Assembly: GCA_905183005.1 (NCBI GenBank)
Contig: CAJJDO010000006.1
Location: 72,017-136,016 of the forward strand
DNA length: 64,000 nucleotides
Reading direction: 5' to 3'
Source: Paramecium pentaurelia
Lineage: Eukaryota; Ciliophora; Oligohymenophorea; Peniculida; Parameciidae
In this document: piece by piece, positions 38,461 through 50,989 of the stretch
How positions within the stretch are numbered: the stretch's first letter is position 1
How the letters are laid out: each line of letters starts with the position of its first letter
Made by a program: the position numbers and the translations under genes
Notes under the pieces: generated by a model
What the model saw: the letters and a program-made list of their open reading frames with translations, nothing else
Told to the model about the DNA's origin: nothing
Database searches by the model: none

Positions 38461-38912
38461 ATAATATTTATTATTAATATATTTAATTAAATTTAAGCAA
38501 AAAAATTTATGATATTTTTAAATTATTCATTTGCAATATATTTGTTATTTCTTGTATTCAGAATATACTAAAAATATTCATTTAATATAAAAATAGAGGC
38601 ATAAAGTTTAACTAATCAGTTTTTATTATTTTTTAATAGATTTTCCTCCAAATTAATAAAAATTTTTATTACAGAAATAATACAATTTAACCTAATTATT
38701 TGATTTTATTTAAAGTTTCGATAACCTCAAAGTTAAATAAGATTCTACAATCATCCCTTAAGTTTTATATAAAATATAACGAAACGAATTGAAAAATCTA
38801 GCCTTTTTCAGTCAATTTTGGAATTTATTTTTTAATTGAAACTAGAAATCTTAAAGATTTATAAAAGAGTCTAAGCTAAAGTAAAAGTAAATGAAGGATG
38901 TCATATTCCCTC
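38461..38912. other. Divergent intergenic region
   Basis: Between the giant gene start (-) and a small membrane-protein gene (+). AT-rich, no supported coding frame. It must contain both promoters. Confidence 0.45.
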
Positions 38913-39422
38913 ATGAGAACTCAAAAAGAAGAATATGTTAAAATCATTTAAATTATAATATATATTATGGGATTAACTATTTTAATTTTCATTGGACTTA
39001 TATTGTTTTTAGCTCTGATTGGAATAATTTTGAAAAAATTCTTTTGTAATAAAAAATAGCAAGTTCAAATTAATAGTCAAGAAGCAGTTTAAAATAATTA
39101 GCATATTAATTTGGGCGATTAAGAAGCAATACCAGACTCTCATTAATCTCAAATACATAAACAATAAAATTAAGTTAAAACATCAAAATAGTCTAATACT
39201 CCAAATAGAAAGATCAAACAAAAAAAAGAAAAATAGTTAATTGCTGAAATTGCGTTTTAGTTTAATGATGATAGTGATAATGAAAATGATTAAAATTCAT
39301 CAGGAACTGACTAACAGCAGTCCATTAACATGAGAGAGCAAGCAGGATTTAATTTTTAATAATCTGAACATAATTTAGAGGAGTTAGTAACGCCAACTTA
39401 AGTAAATAGTTAAGAAATTTGA
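38913..39422 (+). CDS. Small single-pass membrane protein with basic/Gln-rich cytoplasmic tail
   Basis: Intronless, 169 residues from the Met at 38913 (a later Met at 38967 is possible). The N-terminus has one strong membrane helix ('GLTILIFIGLILFLALIGII') immediately followed by basic residues (KKFFCNKK), suggesting a cytoplasmic tail. The tail is Gln/Asn/Ser-rich with one acidic cluster (NDDSDNEND). No family recognised. It could be a tether or adaptor. Confidence 0.6.
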
Positions 39423-39445
39423 GTTTAATTATATATATTTTTTAT

Positions 39446-39800
39446 ATGTCTTCAGATTACGGTAAATTTGTTTTTCCAGCTGAACAATAAAAATAGAAGA
39501 AGGGAGACAATTTAAATTTACTATTTTAAGAATTGTAAAAAGCATTGTGAAATAGAACTATATTAAGCAATTAGAACAAATAAGAGAGAATTTAAATAAT
39601 TAATAGATTAAAATCAAAAATTAGTACTTAGAAGAAACTATAAATTCTTAGATAGAAGAGAATAAGTGATTAATCATTATGGGGAAACGTAGTTATTATT
39701 AAAAGAAAATAAAAGGATTAATGACCTATTGTTATAAGTATCACTCACACAGACTAAAAAATAATTTATCATAAAAAGCTTTTTAAATTATAAAGAATGA
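39446..39800 (+). CDS. Small helical protein, unrecognised
   Basis: One intron (39547-39574, GTG donor, TAG acceptor, 28 nt) gives 108 residues starting MSSDYGKFVFPAEQ. The protein is basic and helical ('LQKALTNKREFKQLIDQ', 'YGETQLLLKENKRINDLL'). It lies 23 bp after the membrane-protein stop on the same strand. The GTG donor is uncommon here, but it is the only intron that keeps one frame. Confidence 0.5.
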
Positions 39801-40279
39801 AATTGATAATTGTAAGTCAATCTTAAATATAAACCATATGATTACACTTGATTAATATCACTTAATTGAGATTCTAAACAATATCAAAATATTAAATTGA
39901 ATTATCAACTTTTTAATTAACACTCATTTATTGGAACCAACAACTTTTACAAGAGTTTCAATAAATCTAATTTGATTCCAATTATGTTAAAATAAAACTA
40001 ATACTATATATACATTGTTAAATCATTTTAAAATTATTTATTTTTTTATGGTGATGTGTAAATAAATTTAGGATATTTAGAATTATAAGTAAAGACTCAT
40101 CTAAGTTTTGAGTTTCTAATAATACATTATGAAATAATTAAACTTTATGTCTAATTTATACAATGTACCATAACTATAGCCTTTATTTAAATTATTCTTA
40201 GAAGTTCTTGGGATATATAATTTGACCTTATGTTTGTAATTACTTTATTTTAATATTAAACATTGTTCTGCATTCATAT
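39801..40279. other. Spacer with weak coding signals
   Basis: A plus-strand frame of about 130 codons without TGA spans about 39897-40300, but composition is hydrophobic and unconvincing, and no Met or splice sites make it a gene. Treated as intergenic. Confidence 0.4.
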
Positions 40280-40493
40280 ATGGATGTAGAAGAGTTGATG
40301 GGATTGTTTTAGAGATTGATAAGTATATTAATGCCATTTTTTACTAGAATTACATAATTAGAATTTTGATGGTTCTTTAGAGATAATTAAAGGTGATGTA
40401 AAATAATTTATATAAACCCATTAATCAGAAGCAAAGCAATTTTATTAGATATAACTTATGATGAAAAAAATAAATTTTTATTATTAAATTTGA
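40280..40493 (+). CDS. Possible small protein, unrecognised
   Basis: With one intron (40323-40347, 25 nt) a short frame begins 'MDVEELMGLFQRLIKLHNQN' and ends at TGA 40491-40493. Composition is protein-like, but a small isolated frame in AT-rich DNA could be chance. It is convergent with the deacetylase-like gene. Low confidence. Confidence 0.3.
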
Positions 40494-40633
40494 TAACAGT
40501 TAATAAGGACTTAATAAGTTTAAAATAATATATATTTAACAACATTTACGATAAAAATACTTAATAATATTAAGAAAATAGAATAAAATAAATTATTTAA
40601 ATTTCAAGAGATAATAAGTGTAATTTCAGTCAT

Positions 40634-43600
40634 TCATTCACAACAAATTTTAGAATGATCCTTAGACTATTTAACTATGTAATCTCCTTTCTTTCTATTT
40701 GATTAGATTAAAGGAAACATATTGAATCCTTCGTTCTTAGAAGGAATTTATGAATTCACATTAAGCTAATCTAATTAATTTGTTTCTTAATTAACTCTAC
40801 ATATTATCGATGATTTAAATATTAGTGTGTTTTAGTTAATCAAAATTTGAATTTCCATCAGATTATCTTATGATTTAATGGTATTTATTAAACCATCTAA
40901 AGGTCCAAATATTGGTAAATTTTCATTTAATGAACATAATATTGTATTTCCAATTAAAACTTACAAATTTGAATCCAAAAACAAATATTTGATTTCAATA
41001 ATGTTTTAAGATACTTTATTAACGCTTGCTTATTAAAATTATAATTTTTTGTAAAAAAGATAATATGAAGACTTGAATTTTATAAAATAAAATTTCTATT
41101 ATGCATTTACATTTAAAGGTTTGTTATGTTTTTTGTTTGTATGAGTAATTGCTTTTTTTTGATTAACTATTTGATAATAATTTTTATTTGTTAATACTAT
41201 TGCTTCAAAAGTATCATCATTTTTAATTTCAACATGACACCCAAGTAATTAATATGTACTTTTGAAATCGGAAATCATATAAATCTAATGAATATGAACT
41301 TGGTGTAATATATCATCTTAGGAATCTTTAATATCTATAAAATTTATATGGTGACTAAAAATTATTATAATTTATTACCATTCATATATTCTTAATTAAC
41401 ACTCAGTTAATGTTATTTATTTCCTTATTAAATATAATTTAGAGAATGCCCAATCTTAATAAATAAGTTCTTAGTAATCTCTAAAGTCATCATTATCTTA
41501 TGTTTTAGGATCATAAAAAACAAATCTTTTAAACTCTACTTTTTTTGTCTCATTAATATAGCACAAGATATATTAGTGATCATATTCTTTATAATGGAAA
41601 ATGAAAGTATTTTTTAAATTTTCAACTGACTAAATTTTTCAAAATTTTTACATTTTAATATAACTCCTATTTTTCTTCCCTTTATAAATCATTTATTGTT
41701 TTCAGTTAAATATGAGAATTCATTTAAAATTATTTGCAATCTATTAGAATTTCATTTTTTAATGAAAAAAAAGAGATTGTTAAAATAAAGAATTTCCTTA
41801 ATGTAAGTTTGTTTTCATTATATAAGGGTTATTTTTGAACAAACTATTCTTCTACAAGTATTCGAAAACTCAATAAATTTTCAACTGCTTACTGTACATG
41901 ACACATTCGTATATTTTTTTGATTAGAGGATAATTATTGGTTGAGCTGCAATAACCAATGAGAAGTTTTATTATCCTTAAAATTTATTTTTATATTTTGA
42001 ATTAAATGTTACCTGGATTTCCAAAAACATAATTTTGTTATAGAAGGATTGCAATTATTAATATTGAAAGGTCCATTTTTTTCAAAATATAATACAAATG
42101 CCTCGTTCATCCTAATTAATAAGGGATTTGGACATTCTTTGTAAAATTTATCAATTTTTGATTTCTCTACTATTTTAGTATTATAAACTTTTTATTTAAA
42201 TTCAATAACTACTTCCTATATAATGCACCCATAATTGCACTCATCATTATAATAGGTCCCTCCTATACATACATAAGAATTATCCTAACTACTAAAGCCA
42301 TCAATCCTATTTTTTGTAACAGAAAATTATGATCTGTATTTGATAAGGTTTATAATTTATTAAAAGTTAGTATAAGTACCATCTTCTACTTTTTTTTTAG
42401 ATTATTAATATTTCACTATTTACCATTCAATTATTTAATTTGAGATCTCTATAAATTAAATATCACTACAAAATTCATCAGTTTCAGAATAACCAAAGAA
42501 ATAAATTAAGATATTTAATTCTTTATCAAAGAAATAAACACCATTTTTATTTTAAGGTAAAGAAATTTGCTATTTTTTTACAATTGAGAATTTTTAATTT
42601 TTGGATTAAACTAACGGATTTTACTCTGAAAAAAAAATTACTTAAATTCTTTTGTTTTCTATTAATATTATAAATCCATTATATTCTCCATTTTGATTTT
42701 AATCGTATTCAACAAAATACTAAATTTTAGTAATGTCAATTTCTTAACCTATATCTAATAGTACTAAATTTCCATCTTTGTCAATTAGAGGAAATTCTTT
42801 GTGTAGATTTTATCTAGATTATTTTTCAACTTATTTTTATTATTGAATTTAAAGTGATTTTAATTAATTTCGATAATATTATTTTTTTAATTGATTATTT
42901 GCTTCAATAAAGTAAGGATATAATCTTTCATAATATTATATCAAGCTAGATTAATCTAATTTTTAAGTATGTTAATTTTTTAAACATCCCAAAAAACAAT
43001 TATTAGTGCAATTGATATACAATTAAATTATTTCGCTTTTGCTAAATTAAAATTGTTGATCAATTTAAGGTATTATTATTAATCTTCCTTAAGATATTTT
43101 ATGAAATGATTTAACTAATTGATAAAATATTTGTGGATCTTTGATTAATGTATTTGAAATTTCAAAAAAAAAAATTATTATGTGTGGTTTGAATTCTTTT
43201 AATTTTTCTTTTAAAAAAAACTTTAAAGCCACTTTTAATGATTCCAAAGAATTTTCAATTGGAATATTATAATTTATATTACTTGTATTAATCTTGTTAT
43301 ATATTTGACCTTAGCATTCATCTTAATAAAAGTTTAAAAATTATAGATTTTCTTTCTTTAAAGGTTCAAAATCCAATTAATTTTTTTGAATAGAAATTAA
43401 GCTTATTTTATAGGTATCACTTTTTAGTTTTGATACACTTGTACTACCCTAAGATTAATCCCATTAACACTCAATCTCTCTTTAATTTGCTCTTTGTAAA
43501 AATTAAATAGATTTTTATATTGAGCAATCAAGTCCTTATTTGAAAAAAAAAAAAAAAAAAGTTTCTTCACCATCAAGAATCTAATTTATTTTAAGAATAA

Positions 43601-44157
43601 TACCTAATCTATTTATTCTTATAGGCAAATTGCAATTCTAATAAAATGACCATTCTTAAAATCTTAAGGAGATTCTTTTAACTCTGCTGCAAGTTTTGGA
43701 TAACTTTCTTCTAGTGGTTCTTAATCTTTGTCTTAAGCTTCTATTTCTTAGTCTTTATTGATTAATTTAAGCTTCAATCTAAACTCATCATTATTATCTT
43801 TCATTGAATTAAAATCTCTTATGCAATGAATTATTTTTTTATAAGCAGTAGCTTCAATACTAGTGTCACTATTGCTTATTTCATTTAAATATTTGTATAA
43901 AGTGATATCTATCAATTAACTTAACTCATTTGTCAATTAATATTTACATTTTGCCATACTTTGACATTTTTTTGATTTATGATCTTTTGAAAGTTGGCAA
44001 TGGCAATTAGGTAATCCTTTCTAAATAAAATCAAATAAATATTTAGTACATTTGGCATCTAATCAATAGTTATTCTATTTTGAATTTTCTCTTTTTTTTC
44101 ATTAGTAAGCCCAATTGCTTTACAATCTGTACTACATTCAATTTCTTATTAACTCAT
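40634..44157 (-). CDS. Degenerate histone-deacetylase-like domain fused to Kelch-like repeats
   Basis: Three introns (44021-44049, 43581-43603, 41630-41651) give 1,149 residues in one frame. Near residue 60 a Cys/His cluster ('CHCQLSKDHKSKKC') may bind zinc. Around residues 330-400 'NYNIPIENSLESLKVALKFF' and 'FKPHIIIFFFEISNTLIKDP' match the region before and around the GFDA motif of class II deacetylases. Here GFDA is FFFE, and the DxHHGNGT and GGYN motifs are not found. The second half has beta-strand repeats of Kelch type ('NSYVCIGGTYYNDEC'). Poly-A at 43543-43560 encodes six Phe codons in frame. Inference: a pseudo-enzyme with a scaffold domain. Fold assignment is tentative; gene structure is firmer. 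Confidence 0.6.
43543..43560. repeat. 18-base poly-A/T homopolymer inside a coding region
   Basis: On the coding (-) strand it is T18, read as five TTT codons with flanking bases (ETFFFFFFK). Only a run length of 18, or a change by a multiple of three, keeps the long downstream frame. Confidence 0.85.
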
Positions 44158-44382
44158 TGAACAAATTAATTAAAAAAAAAATAATGAAATTGATCAATGA
44201 GAGAATTAATTGTCGAATGATGCTTTTTAAATCTATCTGATACTAGATGTTTTTTTTACAAAAGAAATTAAGAATATGATAGTAAAGATACAACTAAATC
44301 ATATTTCTTTTGTTTTTCGTATTTATTTAAAGAGGAATAAGATAAAAAATAGAAATGAAGCAATTATTTCATAAAATATAAA

Positions 44383-44995
44383 ATGAAAGAAATAAATAGT
44401 ATTTCTGAAGTATTAAGATTAAGATAATTTATTTGATAACATCACCCAAATTTTAAGTATTAATTCAAAATTATAAAATTATTCTCTTTTCAAATTTCTT
44501 AGATCTAGAATGGAATATTAAAGGATAAATATTAGAGCCTTATTCTATTTTGTTACATAAGGTTTGCGAATAAAATTTAATTTAAGGAGCATAAGAATTT
44601 AATAAAACCTAAGTTGCAAATACAATAAACTAGTCTATTAGAAGGAAAGTTAAGATTTAGATTATGTAAATGTTAAAATAAGAAAAAATGATCAAATAGA
44701 ATAAGTGTAATACCAAATCTTTAATTATTAATACTGATTAAAAAATATTCAATATAAAATTATTAGTAGAAGAAGTTTATGATTTAATTATCAGAATTTT
44801 ATTTAAATATTTAAAAAAGAGATTTTATAAGATAGCTTATTGATTTATTATAAATAGAAAAAAATAGTAAAGATTAATGCCTTCCATTAAAATGAAGTCT
44901 AGAAGCACAGATAAAAACATATTTTTAGTGCATTTAATAGATTTCCTTTTATGGAAAACATCTTTCTGTCAAATTAAGAAAATTTTAATTTTTGA
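44383..44995 (+). CDS. Unrecognised protein, 5' structure unresolved
   Basis: A plus-strand frame from about 44411, with intron 44766-44794 (29 nt, GTA...CAG), gives about 180 protein-like residues, including 'FNKTQVANTINQSIRRKVKI' and 'KHIFSAFNRFPFMENIF', ending at TGA 44993-44995. The only nearby Met (44383, MKEINSISEVLRL) is in another frame, and I could not find a short intron that joins it. The composition is basic and helical. It is divergent from the deacetylase-like gene. Function unknown. Confidence 0.45.
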
Positions 44996-45289
44996 ACCCA
45001 ACATCCCTAGTAAGACAAAATATATTATTCTTGAATAATAAGGTCTAAACATTCATAAATATTCGAAATAATGATAAGAGGTTGATTTGAATAATGAATT
45101 TACAATAATTTTTTTAAAGAAAACCCTAAACTACTTGTTAAGCAGATCATAAATTTGATCAGAAATAGTAAAATCTAGTAAAGGCTGTTAAATTTAGTAA
45201 TACTAATAAGAAAATTTAGAAAGATAGGTAAAGAAATGAATTATATATAATAATAATATATATATCTGTTGTATATTTATGTATTTATT

Positions 45290-46822
45290 TCATTATGGTG
45301 AGATTACTTCTTCTACTTATTTTGTTTTTGTTTTTTCTAGCTTTTCCTTTTCTAAGATATAAAATTTAACTACTTAATCTATTCTACGCTTGTTGTTATT
45401 CGAATTCTTCCTTAGAAACAAATGGAATTTTTTTCTATTTTAATCTGCTTTGAACAATTATATCCTACAATTCCTTTTCAGCATTAACTTATAATTAATA
45501 TAAGTCATTTACTTCTTTTAAATTTAGAATGAGATATATCAAAATGAATCAAACTTGTATTCTTTGTTAAGCCTGTCTTGAGTTTTTCATATATATTTTT
45601 GTCTTTATTATCATTATTTTCACTAAAGTTATTATTGCTGATATTTAATGATTATAAAGTGCATGAAGAATCTGATAAATATACCTCAAGCATTTCAGCA
45701 GTTAAGCTACCTAATTGATTGGCAGACAAATTCAAATGCTGGATGCTTTTGTTTTAACTAAGCTTGCTAAAGAAGTTGGCTCCAGCAATATCATTAAATG
45801 AATTCAAAGACAAATTTAAATGTTCAAGTGATTTATTAAATAAAAGTGCATATGCTAAATTTTTAGATCCAACTAATCCAATTGCATTGTTTGATAAATC
45901 CAATTTGAGTAGGATTTCTGACCTCATCAAATATTTTGCAATCCTTATAACTCTTAAAGATAATAGAATAATTTACCCTTAGTCTCCAATTTTATTATGA
46001 GAAAGGTTCAACTCAATAATAGAAATATCAAGATTTATTCCTGTCATCAACAATCTCAATAAATCGTCATCGATTAAATTAGAAGGTAAAGATAAGGATT
46101 ACTAATATATTTGATAAAGAATACTAGATTTCTACAATGCTTAGAGATTGCTTCTCCTAATTCAGCTGCTTGACTTAATTTCATGCCTAAGATTTCCTTT
46201 CTTGTTTGATCAATTCCAGTGGTCTAAATTGAATATTTTATAATATTTACTTTAACTCCATATATAACTGTCAAATTCTACAGGCATGGCAAGTATTGGC
46301 ATAAAAACCCTATATCAATATTGCATTAAGTTTATGATATATTGAGGGAATAAACCCAATTATTGACTGCCTTTAATATTGCTTACAATTCATCTTTTTC
46401 TTATTAAGATTCTAAACTCTATTTTTGAATTCAATTCTTACTTTAATTGATTTGATGTATTCTTCAAGGAAATTTTCCATATAAGCAATTTTATAACTGT
46501 AACTATGTTTGCAGATATTTATTGTTCTATGAGTGCCTTTCCACTTAGTTTCACATGCTTGTTTCCAATAGTTTTCATCTTCAATGCTATTGTAAGTGAT
46601 TGTTACAGGTAAAGTTTTTGGTGCTTTTGATATAATCTAATGATTATTTAGATGGAATACTTAATGTCTTATCTTTTCTGGGATACCTGGCAACTAAGAA
46701 TAAAGATCAAAATTTAGGGCCACTTACTCTATTGCCAAATCTAAAAGAGTGGGGAATTCAATTTTGCCAGTCTATTATGGTTTATTTTACACCCTAGCTA
46801 AGAATATTTGTTTAGCCAACAT
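45290..46822 (-). CDS. Leucine-rich-repeat (NLRC/RNH1-type) protein
   Basis: Five introns (46419-46441, 46224-46250, 46102-46124, 45488-45512, 45352-45370) give 471 residues. The first ~200 residues are globular and unrecognised. From about 230 come LRRs of the ribonuclease-inhibitor class: 'IIELNLSHNKIGDQG', 'LLKLDLSNNAIGLVG', 'LEHLNLSLNSFNDIA', 'IQHLNLSANQLGSL' and 'LQSLNISNNNFSEN'. A basic, helical C-terminus ends 'KTKTKQVEEVISPQ'. It lies only 19 bp after the hybrid histidine kinase stop, same strand. LRR proteins of this class are common interaction modules, often ciliary in ciliates. A link to the kinase is only suggested by position. Confidence 0.8.
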
Positions 46823-46841
46823 TATATATAAAATATTATAA

Positions 46842-49151
46842 TCAGCAATAATATGACAATTTTTAGCTATCATAATTGATTCCTTCAGATAGTTTGACTA
46901 GTAATTCTTTTAATTTATTTTTGAGGATTGGTTTAAGAATGTAACCAAGAATTCCAGATTATTTGCATCTTTCTAGATAATTTGAATTAGATGCATCACC
47001 AGAACAAGCAATTAGAATAATTAGAGGATCAATTTGAATTAATTTTGTTGCCAATTCAAATCCATCCATTACTGGCATATTGATATCTAAAAATACTAAT
47101 TGATAAGGGAGGCCTTCTCGTTATCTTTCAACGAATTTTTACAAGCAGGTCATTCCATTCATTGCTGAATCCGAACTTATATCCATTTATTCCAATAAGT
47201 ACTATAAAACGAGAATATTGATTTCATCATCATCTACAATTAAAATTGGTGGTTTTTGATTAGTATTATCACACCATTTTTAAATTAAAGCTTCAATTTA
47301 TTTTGCAGATAATGATGATCTTCTTGCAATACTTTTTTCATCACTTTTAACCTTAAATTTTGTTTGATTATTAACAGAATTAGTCATAAGATTAATAGTT
47401 TTCTAGGATTTTTTTAAAATGATTTTTTTACTACTTTCCATCTAAGGTAAAGCTAAAGACATTGTGGGTGATTTTTGTGAATTAAGTCCAGGAAAGAAAT
47501 GAACATCTAAAGAAGGTAAACCATTTTAATGATTTATCAACAATTAAGATTCTGAAATATCTTCAGGTGCAAGTTATTTGTTTTCTATTTCAAAAAAGAA
47601 TTTTGAACCTATTCCAAATTCTGATTAGACTTATATACCAGTATTAGATAATAATTTAGCTAATTCATTACTTATCATCAAGCCTAATCCTATTCCGAAA
47701 GGATTTAAATTTTAATTTTCATTATCTTCTATTTTAGAATATTCCTAAAATAAATATTACAAATTTTCTGGTTTAATTCCATAACCTGTATCTTAAATAC
47801 AAATTTTAATAAAATTCTTTCTTTAAGAACTTTCAGAACAATCAATATAAATTTTCCCATTTGGTCTAGTGTATTTAATAGCATTACTAAGTAAATTCAT
47901 AATGATTTATCTTATTCTAAACTTATCAGAATTAACTAAGATTGGCAATTTTGAGTCATAATTAAATGTAATCATAATATCTTTCTTATCCTTTAATGAA
48001 TCAAATATTGAAATAGTTTTAGCAATTAATTTTTCAAGATTGAATTTTCTATAAACCAGTTTTAATTTTTTATTTTCAACTTAAGCTGAATCTAAAATAT
48101 CATTAATAAGATTAAGTAATAAATGGCAAGAATTTAGAGAAGGCTTAAGATATTTTAAAACTAATTCTTCATCAATATAATCTTTTAAACACATTTACAT
48201 ATTAATTATTGCATTCAAAGGATTTCTCATATCATGAGATACTTTTCTAACAGTTTTAATCATAAAATTTATTTAATTGCTAGATTATTAATTATCAAAT
48301 TGTTTATTTTTTTATATCATAACAATAGAATTATAATCATCCAAAAGAATGTTCTCAATTGATATATTATAATTTTGTTGGTTGTTCAACTAATAATACA
48401 GCTTTTTTTTTAAAGGCACTTTACTCTTTTTAAGATGGAAAAGAATCTCTTATAAAGACAATGTTTATTTCATTTCTTCTTCATAAGCAATTTCCCTTAT
48501 TAAATTAGTAGTATTATCTCTAGGAGTTATTAATCTTGTTTAGTTATAGAAATCTTATAAACCCACTAATTACTCTCCTTTTAATTTGTTAAAGATTTGC
48601 TATTAAAAAATAGGATTGAAATTATCATCCAACAAACAAAATTCATTATGTTATATATGTTTAAGAAGGTTTTCTAACTAAATTAATTTATTTTGCCTTT
48701 CAATCCTAAAAATTTAACTTATAAACAAATAATTAAACACAGTTCTAATTACTCCTATTATAATAAAATCTTTTTTGCTAAATGCTACACAAAATATTTA
48801 TGTAATAAAAAAAACAGATGATACAAAGTTTATATGTTAGACATCCTATTTTATTATACAAACTAATTATATACCAGCAAAAATTAACCAGTTTTGCTCT
48901 AATAAATAGTGTATAATAATTTGAGCTACTCCTTTAAATGAGTTAAAAAGTACATTTAACAATTTATTTTTTCCTTATAAAAAATGTTCAGATGTTAAAA
49001 CAATTCCATGAAAGAATGTTAATGATAGTGCTATGATCAAATAATTATAGTTTGAAATTAAATAGGATTGTATATGAATAAGTAAGCTATCAACAATGAG
49101 TATAATCTAAAGTATTTTTGCATTGCCTATTGATTTAATACATGAATTCAT
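46842..49151 (-). CDS. Membrane-bound hybrid histidine kinase
   Basis: Intronless, 769 residues. N-terminus has about five or six membrane helices (residues about 10-165). An H-box 'KVSHDMRNPLNAI' sits near residue 305, an N-box 'QIIMNLLSNAIKYT' near 420, and G-boxes 'DTGYGI' and 'FGIGLGLMIS' near 480. A receiver domain (about 630-755) has 'ILIVDDDEINI', the phosphoacceptor Asp in 'VFLDINMPVMDG', and the switch Lys in 'GYILKP'. All catalytic motifs are intact. Family knowledge: autophosphorylates His, passes phosphate to its own receiver, then onward via an HPt protein. No HPt gene is seen nearby. TAA/TAG Gln codons throughout exclude bacterial contamination. Signal unknown. Confidence 0.92.
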
Positions 49152-49505
49152 TAAATTATTATATAAGACACATATTATTATTAAATAAATAAATTATTCA
49201 TAAAATATTATACAAAACAAGAAAAAGTAAATTTTATTAGAGAGATAATGTGAAATAGAAACCAAAAATTAATCTGATTACTTAGAATGATTTAAACTAA
49301 TAATAATTAGACTTCTAAATCTTATATATATATATTATAATGTTAATTAATTTTTAACAATTTTTATTTAAAAAGCTTTATGAGACAAAACAATATATTA
49401 ATTTTAAAGAATAAAAGATTATATTTATAATAGAGGGGATTATATTAGAATGAAAATCTATTGATGCAATTTTATGAAATATTATTTTAATTTTATGAAG
49501 AAAAA

Positions 49506-50066
49506 TCAACTTGTTTCTTCTGCCCATTTGTTTTCTTCTCTAATTTATTATTCTTCCTCTTAAGTTAAATCATTTTAGATGTTAAATGTTTTTCTAATTT
49601 CTTCAGGAGTTTTGCCTGAACATATTGATCATCTAAATTACCTTTAATATAAGTAGCTACTTTGGCACAGGATAAATCTAGAAGAGATTTAATGTCTAAA
49701 TAATTGGCAGCCAAAATAATATCAAATAATTCCTCTAAATTTGGAATATCAATAAAATCAGCATCCTTTTATTCCACACAATCAGATCTATATTATATGT
49801 AAAAATTGTTACAAGTTATTGCTTCTCAATGGCTTTTCAATTTCTGGAGGTGAATCATTTCTATGTAACTCACAGTATTATATCACCTTCTTTAAAATAC
49901 TGCTTTTAACATTTGGTAATGGAATTTCCTCTTCACTACCTGTGTCATCAATAATTGTATTGATTAAATGAGATTTACATGCTACATCTTTGTCAACCTA
50001 TATAGAAATTATTATTACTTCAATAATCACTCCATCTTGAGTGCTTAATTTCACTTTGTTTTCCAT
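49506..50066 (-). CDS. SKP1: SKP1-like SCF ubiquitin ligase subunit
   Basis: Three introns (49998-50018, 49788-49812, 49616-49641) give 162 residues. The BTB/POZ fold start 'VKLSTQDGVIIE', the 'EIPLPNVKSSILKKVIQYC' helix, and the SKP1 dimerisation region 'ELFDIILAANYLDIKSLLD' are all present. The C-terminus has the diagnostic 'GKTPEEIRKTFNIQNDLT' and ends 'EENKWAEET'. Family knowledge: SKP1 bridges CUL1 to F-box proteins. Normal length, complete. Confidence 0.95.
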
Positions 50067-50989
50067 TAATTTTTAAAAGAAATATTCAAAATATTCTGTT
50101 TAATAAGAGTACTTTATATTGGAATTCCACAAGTATTAATCAGATTATTGAACAACAAAACATAAAATAAAACTGTTAACATTATACTCTATATATAATT
50201 TGAAAGCACATTTAAAATTCCTCAAAAAAACTTAAAAAATAACAATTTAAAATCACCCGCTTCTTAAATGAATTGTATAAAAGAATAAGTTAAAATATTC
50301 AATAATTTTATTGATAAAAATATTCTTTATTAAAAATATCAACGAAATTCTTCATTTTCATTTTGTAAATAAATTCTTTACTTGCTAAAATTATTTTAAT
50401 TTCTCTTCAACTAAATATAGTTTCTAGGTTCTACTTTTATATATCTATAGAACTATTATAATTATTGTAAAGAAGTTCTTATCTAATATGATGTCTATTT
50501 ACAGTATTTCATTTAAATGATAACACTTAGCAAACATGATTTATGAATATTTCAAGTATAATTTAATCAATTTTTAAATAGATTTCTTTTTCTAAATTTT
50601 TTAATTGTTCTTCTGGGGATAATAATTATAATTATTAATAAATCTTAATGAAATCTCTCAAAAATTTTCAAAATAATTGAATATTTTCTAAAAGATAATA
50701 GAGTTTTGATGATATTGAGTATTATGAATTTGGTTTAGTCAACCTACTCAACCACTATAAATTCCAACTAATATTCTTTAAGGTTCATATTAAAAATTAT
50801 ATGCTGGAAAAATCAATAACTTTTATAAAATTAAGAAGAGATTTTAATGAAACAATAGAAAATTATTTAATTGTTTTAATAATATTAAAAAATAAAAATT
50901 TGATTGATATTATTTAATAAAAATGGGATATTTAAACATAATATAAAAGAATTTATCATTAAGTCATTAGTCATATTTAAATATAATAA
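50067..50989. other. Intergenic region with unresolved coding-like fragment
   Basis: On the minus strand, 50509-50788 shows protein-like text ('NLKEYQLEFIVVEQVDQTKF'; 'LLSPEEQLKNLEKEI') in two frames that no short intron joins. It may be a decayed gene or chance. The rest is AT-rich and holds the SKP1 upstream region. Confidence 0.35.

Noticed and set aside
40642..41137. Plus-strand gene continuing from 40280 through two further introns
   Set aside because: The minus-strand frame is open here for about 190 codons as part of a 1,149-residue gene; the plus reading needs several odd introns.
46842..49151. Bacterial contamination (two-component kinase)
   Set aside because: The gene uses many in-frame TAA/TAG codons and is flanked closely by ciliate genes with micro-introns.
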